Of a stretch of DNA of 64,000 nucleotides, positions 55,859 through 64,000 are shown in pieces. Position numbers and translations under genes: made by a program. Location: contig CP137866.1 of assembly GCA_034406715.1 (NCBI GenBank), positions 186,001-250,000 on the forward strand. Direction: 5' to 3'. Position 1 is the stretch's first letter, and each line of letters starts with the position of its first letter. Source of the DNA: Rhodotorula mucilaginosa. Taxonomy: Eukaryota; Basidiomycota; Microbotryomycetes; Sporidiobolales; Sporidiobolaceae. The notes below the pieces were generated by a model that was not told the DNA's origin, searched no databases, and saw only the letters and a program-made list of their open reading frames with translations.

Positions 55859-57227
55859 TCACTTGCGGCTTCCCTTCTTGCCTCCCTTTTGCTGCTCGAG
55901 ACTGAGCGCGCCGCGTCCGCCGGTGAGCTTCTTGATCGCCTTGCGCTCGTTGACGAGGCCCTTGGTCTCTTGCCGCGCGTTCGGCGCGTCGTCCGACACC
56001 CGCGTCCGCTTGTTGGACGGAGTCGCGCCGATCGAAGTCAGGATCGAGAGCGCCTTTTGTCGCTCCTCGCTCGCAGAAACCTCGTTGGCATCAAACTGAA
56101 GCAGAGACAGACGCATATCAACGATCGGAAATGAGAGAAAAGTTGCGCTTGTGGAGAGAGAAACACCGACCTTGCGCTTGACGTGCTTCTCGCGACCCTC
56201 GCCCTTGAGCTTGTCGTCAAACTTGCCGAGACTGGCCGTGCTCTTCTTGGTCGCCTTGAGCACCTGCTCGACTTCGCGCTTGCGCTGATCCCGCTGCGCG
56301 TTCTTGGCCGTCGAGTCCTGAGTCTGCTTCGCGGCCTGTTGGGCGGCGCGCTGCAGGTTCTGCAGACGCTGCCCCTCGTTCTTGAGCGAGCGCGCTTTCC
56401 GCTCGTTGCGGGCCGCGGCGACCGGATCAAAGTTCGGGTCTGTTCAAGAAGTGTCAACGGTGGTTAGCACCTGTCTGACCGTGGTCAAGCTGCCGAGAAC
56501 AGACGGGAGGACTGACCGGCATTGTTGGGCACCTCGTGGATCCACTGGTCCTCCTTGTCCTTGTTCTTGCCCTTGTAGCCCCACCTCGGCACGTACTCTT
56601 GCTTGTCCTCGTCGTACACGAGCCGGTCCTTCTTGGGCTTGGGCGCGATACCCTTGGCGGCGGCAAACGCTTGCCACTTGGTCATCGGCGCCGGCTTCGG
56701 AAGCTGTGCATCGCCCAGAACTTTGGAGTGAGCGAGTATGCGCAGGTAGTATACAAGAAGAGCGATACGCACGGGCTTCTCGCGGGGGAGTCCGGTCTGG
56801 ATGGGCGGCAAGTCTGCGATCACGTCGTCGTCGACGATCCGAGTCCGCTGCGACCAGAGGTCGTTGACGAGGAGCTGGATTCCATCGCGGGCATGTTCGA
56901 GGAGAGCACGTTCCTTGTCGGCCCTACGGGAAAAGGGGGGTCAAGACTTGAGAGAGTGGAAGGAGGAAGTTGAGGGAGAACGCACTGGTACGTTTCGAGG
57001 TCGATGGGGTTGGGGTCAAAGACGGCGAGGAGGCCGAGGTCGATCTCGACTGAGATCTCCTTGTTGACGGCGATGGCCTTGCTGCAGGTGAGTACGTGCG
57101 GACGTGCGTGCGTACGGGGTTCATCATCAGCTCCTGCTGCTGCTGCTGCATGAGGTGGACGGAGACGGCGGGAGGTACAAGCTTACTGGCGCTCGTTCGA
57201 CTGCTCGAGGATAGTAGAGACGTCCAT
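55859..57227 (-). CDS. RRS1: Ribosome biogenesis regulatory protein Rrs1
   Basis: Nucleolar factor that with Rpf2 recruits the 5S RNP to pre-60S particles. Landmarks: IDLGLLAVFDPNPIDLETY, the LPREKP-PKPAPMTKWQAF join, IAPKPKKDRLVYDEDKQEY and VPRWGYKGKNKDKEDQWIHE. The conserved N-terminal half is followed by a lysine/arginine-rich C-terminal half (DSTAKNAQRDQRKREVEQVL; KLKGEGREKHVKRK). Start MDVSTILEQSNERQ at 57227. About seven short introns, some only 50-60 nt. Stop TGA at 55859-55861. Divergent from Tof1, 341 bp between the start codons. Confidence 0.93.
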
Positions 57228-57568
57228 CACTATGCCCAGCCTCTTCGGGTCACGGTGTGAGTATAGCGAGTCGAGTGAGGTTCGCTCTCTCCGCTTCCCC
57301 TCGAGCTCGAGGTTTTTGCACCGCCTCACTCGGGGCCGCATTTATTCACGCTCTCCTTACACTGCGCTTCCAGCTGCGTTCAGAGCGCAGAAGCGTATCA
57401 TATCATCTCATACATTACCCACTGCTACTCTGGCTATAGGAGAGCCCGTGCACAGCGACCACTTGTGACGGCCAATTTGACGCATCGACTCCCGTCCACC
57501 ACGCGCGACTCGCTCGCCTCTCTGTAGCGCTTGAAAGCTCTCCATTCAGCCAGAGAGGACCAGCAAAG
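57228..57568. promoter_or_regulatory. Divergent promoter, Rrs1 / Tof1
   Basis: 341 bp between the two start codons. I looked for a ribosome-biogenesis PAC box (CTCATCGC) and a MluI cell-cycle box (ACGCGT) and saw neither as a perfect match. Confidence 0.55.
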
Positions 57569-60500
57569 ATGCCCAAGTACAAGGGCTACGGGTCGGACGA
57601 CACCCAGTCAGAGGAGGAACAAGAGGACGAACTCGACCGCTTGTCGAACCGCTCCAGCCTGCGAGACGACGACGATGACGCCGAGCAGGGCTACACGTCC
57701 GAGACCGGCGCGCCCATGAACGCCCAGCAGAGGTGCGCACCCCACACGCGAATGGATCTCGCCCCGGGAACATATGTGCTGACCGACATGTTGTTCTCGT
57801 TTTCAAAGGAAACGCGCCGCGCTGCATCCGCCCATCTCGAGCATCTGCGCCGCGCTCGGCGGATTCGAAGAGTTCCTCGACGAGAACGGAGAGCTCTATA
57901 CCGCCTACTCCCTCGGAGACCAAGTCGTCGGTGCGGCAGCGCAGAAGCTCCCTCTCCCGACCTGTTTGTGTGTGCAACCCGCGCTGACGCTGTCGTGTCC
58001 ATTGTTCCCTCCTTTCCGCAGGCTGTCTCAAAGACTTGAAGCGCTTCTGGCGCATGGATGAAAAGGACGACGACCGGACCGTCGCGCGCATCTTTCACGA
58101 AGTCGGCGTCCTCTCGAGCGACCTGATCCCGATCCTCAAGACGACGCTCGGCTCGGGCGCCAAGGGCGACCGGATCGCGCTCGCCTGCGTCGAACTCATC
58201 GGCGCCATGACTTGGCCGATCGACGTCGCGCAGGAGTTGAAGGACGCCAAGTTGCTCGGCGGGCTCAAAGCCGGCATGGATTACGCGACGCTGATTGCGG
58301 CGCAGAGATCGTACAAGGCGGCGATCCTCAAGGAGGGAGTGCTGCGACACATGATGATCATCCTTGCCAATTCGCTGCAGAAGAGCCGGAGGTGAGTCGG
58401 GTCGATGGGTTGCATGCCGAGTGCGGGACGACTGACGAAAGTCGAGGGTTCCCCCGGCACCGCATCGTTCGGACCGCGCAGAGACCGAACACAAAAGGAC
58501 GAGAACGTCATCTCGCTCGTGTTGCACGTCTTCCGCAACCTCGCGTACCTCACCGACCGGCACACGACCTCGACTTCGGCGACCGCGATCGAGGATTCCC
58601 AACTCCAGTCCGACCTGATCGTGGCCTTCTCGCAAGAAGGGATCCTCGACCTCTTGCTCGCCATGTCGGCGCAGGCCGACTCGTCCGACTATGCCCCGTG
58701 GAACATGGTCGTGCTCGATATCCTGCACTTGCTGTATCGCGGGTTGAGGGCAGACGAGCTCATGGTCCCGGAGAAGGAGGTCGAGCAGACGAGGTTGCGT
58801 GACCTGCTCGACCAAGAGGCAAAACTGCAGGATCGCGATTTCGGGCTCAAGGGTTCTCGACACTCGCGCTTCGGGACGACGATCGCAGTCCAGTCGGTGC
58901 GTTCGAATTTCATCTTCCGCGACCTGGGATTAGACGACCCGCATCGCACGCGCTAACCCTCCATCCGGCACCTCCACGCGAAAACAGAACGGGCAAAAGT
59001 ACATCCTGCACAAGCAGTCGACTCTGGCCGAAGGGCCGCAAAAGACGCTCGACAAGGTGAAGAAGATCAAGGCGAAACGGATACGACAGGAGGACGACCT
59101 CGCGCCGCCGACGCAGCTCCGACCGGAGGCGGTCAAGGTCATGCACGACACTTCGAAAAAGTTTGTCGAGTCGTCGTTCAACCGTGAGTTTCTCCGCGTC
59201 GTGCGTTGCCCTTTGACCGCCACCGATGACCAACACGCACCGAGTCGTACTCCCCCGACACAGCCTTCTTCTCCTCCATCCTGCGCGACATCCGCATGGA
59301 GCGACTCAAAGTCCGCGAATCCGATACGGTCCGGTTCCTGTACCTCTCGAGCTTCTTCCTCGAGTTCTTCCTCCTCTTGTACGCCGACGACGAAAAACGC
59401 GGCATCTCGCATCTCGACGAGGAGAGAGGGCACGACTTCGGACTCGTGGCGGAGATGACGGAGCCGCACGCGATCGGGTTCGTGGCGCTGCGGATGAAGA
59501 ACGCACTGGAGGAGAAGGTACGCGCCTCCGCCGCCGGTCGGGAATCATCATTCTGTTTGCTGATCGGACGCGATTGTGCACACAGCCGCCACTGTGGACC
59601 GATCTGCATGCGGGAGTGGCATGTTTCACACAGATTGTGCGTCCGAACGAGGTTCCCCACCGTCATCTGTCTGTGAGGCGACTCACGCCGGCTTTCTTTT
59701 TGCAGCTTCTCGTGATCGAAGCTCTTCAGGCCTCTGGCATTCCGGAGCACGTCGACGTGGCCGAGATCCTGCAGAACAAACTGTACTACGAGGCCGAGAC
59801 GCTCGACATGGTCGTCGGCCTGATCACCAAGTACAACGCCCAAAGCTACAAGTCAGTCGTTTCATCAGCCTCGTGTTCCGCTCAGAGCGATTTGCTCACA
59901 CGGTGTCTCTACCTTCCACAGGTACCTCGACTCGGTCATCAACCTTGCGTATACGCTTCTCCGCATGCTCGAGAAGTACTCGAAGAGCAAGGCGTATATG
60001 TATGTGCGGAAAAAGAGGGCGGGTCGGGCCGCGAACGCAAGGAAGAAGAAGCGTGAGTCGGATCCCGCTGTTCGTCAGACCGAACCCGTTACTGAAAGCT
60101 CGCGAGTCTTCTAGAAACAGAGACCGCGGACGAGAATGCCGAAGAGGGTCTCGGGATGGGAGAGGACGAGGAGGAGCTGGAGGTCGAGCGAGGGACAGTC
60201 TCTTTCGGCGAGCACGCGTTCCAGTTTGAGAAGTTCGAGCAGGTGGGCTCCTATTACGACGCGTGGTTATGAACGCTCGCAAGACGCAAGGTCGCTGACA
60301 TTCTGTTGCCCACTCGACAGCGCTTCGCCGACGAGTCCGTCTTGCCCACGTACCTGATCTACCTCGAGGCGTACAAGACGTTCCGATCCCCCGAACAGCT
60401 CAAGCGGATCGTCTCGCTGCTCCATCGGCAAGCCATCAAGGCCAAGTCCGATGCTCTTTTCTTCAAGGTGAGGATCGCATGATCGGGCATTCCTAGTCCT

Positions 60501-62432
60501 CCTCAGCTGACATCACCCCGAACGAACGCCGCAGCCAACCGTACTCGAGCTTTTCAAGCGCCTGCTCGATGACCGAGACATCGCAGAAGCGCGTGAAGGG
60601 CCGAAGGTCGATCTGCGCAAGCTGATCGAGTACATCCTGCGACGCTTCTTCAAAGCGGTGCAGGATCATCCCGCCCTATTGCTCGAAGTCGGTCGCCTTT
60701 TGTTTCGACTCTTGTCATCCCTTGACCCCTGGCTGATCTCCGATATGTACACTCAGTGCTTCTTCCCAAAGTCGAGAAGTCAGCTCGGCAAGATGCGATT
60801 GGGCGAAGCGGATCCTTTTGCCGACAGCGACGACGACACGCTCATCTACAAGGTACGTAGGGCTCTGCACGAGTCTCTGCGGGGCCTTGAGGCTGACATT
60901 CGTGCGCTCCAGGCCAAAAAGGTCGGCGAGGTCGAAGTCGAACCGGGCTTCTCTCACACTCAACAGATCGGTATCGCGATGGCATGCCTGATCGAGGATG
61001 GAAACCAACGCTTGGTCGACTTTGTCAGAGACGTACGTGCTTGGCTCTTTAAATTCGTCCTTTCCTTACCAAGGCGCTAACCCCGTCAACTGCACCGCCA
61101 GCAACTCGCCCTCGTCTCCGCCGCTCGGACCGAAATCGTCTTGACTACCGACGGCGCTCCTGACGCGAACGCCGGCGCCGCGCCGGTCGAAGGCGAGACG
61201 GATGAAGACTTGCGCAAGCAGGCGGCGCGCCTCGAGGGACCTTCGGAAGCCGCGCTCGCCCTCTTCACGCATCAGGCTGTTGACTTTGGCTCCGACGCCG
61301 AGATCCAGGAGGCGGCCACGGTCAATGCTCATTTCAAACTCTTGATGCGTCTCTTGAGCTGGGAAAGCGACGAAGGTGAGTCTGCGGGGCGCCTCGCCGT
61401 ATTGCCCGGAAATCGGTTGACGATAATTTTTCACACAGCCACGGACTCTGGACAGCTCGTCTGGTCCGTACCTGCCTCGTTGACTCCAAGCAAGCTCGAC
61501 GGCGACATCAAGATCATCAACGATTTCTTGCTCGATCCGGTCGACCCGCAAAATGGCAAGTCGGCATCCGAATTGCTGCGCAAGCAGCGCAAGAAGCCGG
61601 TCCGACGGAAGAAGCGTATCGCAAGCGACGCGGAGAGCGAGGGCGAGCTCGAGTTCGATGAAGACGGGGAGCCCATCGTCAAGACCAAGACGAAGGAGAA
61701 GAAGAAGCGGCAGAAGAAGCGCGAAGAGGAGGAGGCGGCCTACAAGAGCGCTCAATTCGTGTGTCCGCACGTTTACGAGGCCCACCTGAGGCCTTCCACT
61801 CACCTATGGTTTTGCAGATTCACGACTCTGACGAAGAAGAGGACGCCGAGCGAGACGCCGCTTTCTTCGCCAACGAAGCCGCCGTACGTCTTGGATAAAC
61901 TCGCGGGGACGATCGCGGTCCGCGATCGCTCGTCTTTCTGACCTCCCGTGTTTTTTCACAGTTGCGCGAAAAGCTAAACGCGCAGATGGTCTCCGTCCAT
62001 CTCGACGCTGGCAGCAAAAAGAAGAAGAAGCAAGCGAAAGGTTCGAGCGTGGCAGCTTCCTCGTCACCCGCTGCGCCGTCCAAATCTCGGGGCAAAGGAT
62101 CGAAAGCGGGCAAGGGCAACGGCAAGGGCAAGAAGGCGAAGAAGACCAACTTTGATGCCGAGCAGCTCAGCGACCTCGACGACGCCGAGGACGACGATCT
62201 GATCAGCAGGATACGCCAGGGTCCGGGAGCCGAGCAGTCCACTCAGGCCCGAGCAGGGTCAGACCACTCACTCGGGGGAGATGCCTCGCCGCGTCCGAGC
62301 AACGCCGAACCGCCCTCGTCCCCCGCTGCAATCGGTAGCGGCTCTGCAACTCGCGCCGTGGAGGACTCGGACGACGACATGCCGCAACCGAGTAAGCGCC
62401 GCCGCCTTGTGGTCGACTCAGACGAAGAGTAG
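57569..62432 (+). CDS. TOF1: Tof1/Swi1/Timeless replication-fork protection protein
   Basis: Partner of Csm3/Tipin at the replisome; stabilises paused forks and helps checkpoint signalling. The Timeless domain is spread over many exons: FEEFLDENGELYTAYSLGDQ, CLKDLKRFWRMDEKDDDRT, ARIFHEVGVLSSDLIPILK, VLHVFRNLAYLTDRH, SRFGTTIAVQ and YILHKQSTLAEGPQKTLDK. Later come FFSSILRDIRMERLKVRESD, ADPFADSDDDTLIYK and the C-terminal PVRRKKRIASDAESEGELEF. The acidic/basic C-terminus ends VVDSDEE. Starts MPKYKGYGSDDTQSEEEQED. About 16 introns; those at 60688-60756 and about 60853-60912 keep frame and lack stops. Product about 1,200-1,300 residues. Confidence 0.93.
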
Positions 62433-63742
62433 TTTCTTTCCTTCTTGCCCATCAGTCTCTTTCTCTCTCCTTGTTGCTGAAACATACGCAGTTTTATTCC
62501 TCCCATTTGCACGATCAAGGTGGTCATTTCGGTTGTTCTTGACCTCGTCTACGGACTCTTGACATGTACGCACAGCCTACGTCGGGGACTGCGTCAGTCG
62601 CTTCCACATCGCGAGTCCTTGCTGGTGGCGTGGACAACCGCTGGCCATGCTACTCGAATCCAGCTCACTTCAGCAGCTTCTTACTGCAAATATGGGAAAC
62701 GCTTATGCTCGCGCCAAGAGGGAAGGCGCACCGTTCGAGCGGCGTCGGCTAAGCCACCGGTCGCGCGGACTCGACTGATCGTGCTGGGTCACTCTGAGTG
62801 CAACAGAGCTTCTCCCGCTGAGCTTTGACAGGTGATGTGACAGTCGAGAGCCATATGGGTTGCGCACGTGTGTGCAAGCCCGTGTGGCGTACGTCGGACC
62901 CCATCGACTGCGCGATGCACGGTAGATCGGCTCAAGTGAGCTCAAGTGCAAACGAGGGTGCTCTGCTGCTGCAGCTGACGGCTCCGAATCGTGTGAAAGG
63001 CGATGGCGCTTGTAAAAGCTCGAGTGAACAAAGCTGAAGCGGTTAACGAAGACATCGGAACCGTGCAAACCGACAGGGGAGCCGATATCTTGAGATCATC
63101 TGGCGCGAGATCTCATCAGGAACGGTCCTGATAACGTGTCGACTTTGCCACCCTCTCGATATGCAAGGGATCGCTCTACATTCGCACCGGTGTACGTGTG
63201 CAAGCCAATCACGTTCTCGCTCAGAGAGGCAGTGGCAACTGAGAGCTGTCGATACCCATTCGCGGTCGGCGGTGTACACTGCTGCCACAGCCCGGCTTTA
63301 AGCTCAAGATCAAGAGTGCAGTGAGCCGATCGCAGTTTTCAACCGGGCTTTGTAATGTCTCATGCATCTCGAGAAAATGGAATGGAATGGGCGTTCCCAT
63401 CATCAGCCTCAAGTCCGTGTGAGCGTCGGTGTGGCGCCTCGATACTGAAGCAGGGCTTCTGTGGCATGGACGTTTCTCTTCTGAAAGCGTTCGAGACCAT
63501 CACACGCCCTGGAAACATGATAAATTCGGGACTCAGGAGAGGGGTGAGAAGGCCAACGCCACGATGGGGTTCGGATGTCGATCCAGCTCCCGTTTCATCG
63601 TCGATCACAAGGAAAAGAGAGATGTCCAAAAGTGCTGCCGGACTCGCACGACGGTCGAGCGATCGCTCGCATTCTTGCTCCACTTCTCAAGCGCAGACTT
63701 GAGGTCACACTGCTCTCCTCTTCCTCCCTCTTCCTCGCTCAG
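62433..63742. other. Gene-poor interval downstream of Tof1
   Basis: About 1.3 kb with the Tof1 3' UTR and probably the 5' region of the right-edge gene. Open frames are short. The 107-codon minus-strand frame at 63360-63683 is the least noise-like of them but has no recognisable feature. Confidence 0.5.
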
Positions 63743-64000
63743 CCACACCGTACCAGCACCAGAAGCACACCAGCGGTGCATCCTTTCATGCTGGCTCTGT
63801 CCTCGCACACTCCGGCCAGATATTGCACAGCGGATCGCTGCAGCACGCCGCCAGTTCATCGTCTCCGATTCTCCACCCGCTGCGGCCCCCATACTCTCCC
63901 GCTCCCGGCACCTCCGAGCGACCTGTCTATGCACCAGCTCGCGAGCGACCGCACGCCAACGAGCCCGTACGCCAACATGTCGATCCCGTCGTACTCGTTC
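63743..64000 (+). CDS. Probable internal or first large exon of a gene cut by the right edge
   Basis: A strong pyrimidine tract ending in CTCAG at 63738-63742 looks like a 3' splice site. Downstream the frame PYQHQKHTSGASFHAGSVLA continues HSGSLQHAASSSSPILHPLR, PPYSPAPGTSERPVYAPARE to the edge. Its Ser/Pro/His-rich composition resembles the disordered N-terminus of a fungal regulator. All three plus frames are open here (another gives SDLSMHQLASDRTPTSPYAN), so the frame is uncertain and no function can be given. Confidence 0.35.

Noticed and set aside
1-64000. Transposons, LTR elements, CRISPR arrays, rRNA
   Set aside because: No transposase or reverse-transcriptase motifs, no terminal repeats, no spaced repeat arrays and no rRNA-like blocks seen by eye; short diverged remnants could be missed without a similarity search.

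Overview
The window reads as nuclear DNA of a basidiomycete fungus, most likely a Pucciniomycotina yeast or close relative (Rhodotorula / Sporobolomyces / Microbotryum type). This rests on the visibly GC-rich sequence, dense genes cut by many short introns (about 40-90 nt, donors such as GTGAGT, GTGCGT and GTACGT, a CTGAC/CTAAC branch box 8-20 nt before AG), and basidiomycete-type families (CPL1-like secreted proteins, a DUF6534-like membrane protein, a clavaminate-synthase-like oxygenase). The genus is inferred only. I recognised no tRNA, rRNA, CRISPR array, transposon or virus-like element.

Layout. 0-1.2 kb (+): 3' end of a Mim1/TOM13-like outer-membrane insertase gene, cut by the window edge. 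1.5-6.5 kb (-): class I myosin. 6.9-10.0 kb (-): mitochondrial PPR protein. 10.1-13.4 kb (-): AP-3 delta adaptin. 13.9-16.5 kb (+): DHA2-type MFS transporter. 16.9-28.7 kb: a run of secreted-protein genes (pepsin-type aspartic protease, GH5 glycosidase, two CPL1-like cysteine-rich proteins facing tail to tail) in unusually gene-poor DNA, plus a small spliced gene candidate at 24.9-25.2 kb. 30.0-31.6 kb (-): F-box protein, head to head with 31.6-33.2 kb (+) methylthioribulose-1-phosphate dehydratase. 33.9-38.9 kb (+): class IV (Chs3-like) chitin synthase. 39.8-40.3 kb (-): small hypothetical gene. 41.2-43.3 kb (-): O-fucosyltransferase-like protein. 43.7-45.5 kb (-): 2OG-Fe(II) oxygenase, divergent from a DUF6534-like membrane protein (45.7-47.1 kb, +). 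47.2-48.5 kb (-): FCP1/NIF-fold protein lacking the nucleophilic Asp. 49.2-50.9 kb (+): XLF/Nej1-like NHEJ factor. 51.2-51.7 kb (-): mitochondrial ribosomal protein uS17m, divergent from 51.9-53.7 kb (+) alpha-MPP. 53.9-55.7 kb (-): CstF-64/Rna15-like 3'-end processing factor. 55.9-57.2 kb (-): Rrs1, divergent from 57.6-62.4 kb (+) Tof1/Timeless. 63.7 kb to the right edge: probable start of another gene.

There is no single pathway island. Themes are mitochondrial biogenesis (Mim1, PPR, uS17m, alpha-MPP), cell surface and secretion (AP-3, chitin synthase, protease, GH5, CPL1-like, myosin I) and genome maintenance (XLF, Tof1). Several pairs share short divergent promoters. The items most worth a second look are the CPL1-like pair, the small spliced gene beside it, the Asp-less FCP1-fold protein, the XLF homologue with a five-codon first exon, and a frame-preserving intron that joins at the myosin TEDS site. 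I found no convincing wholly new multi-gene system.
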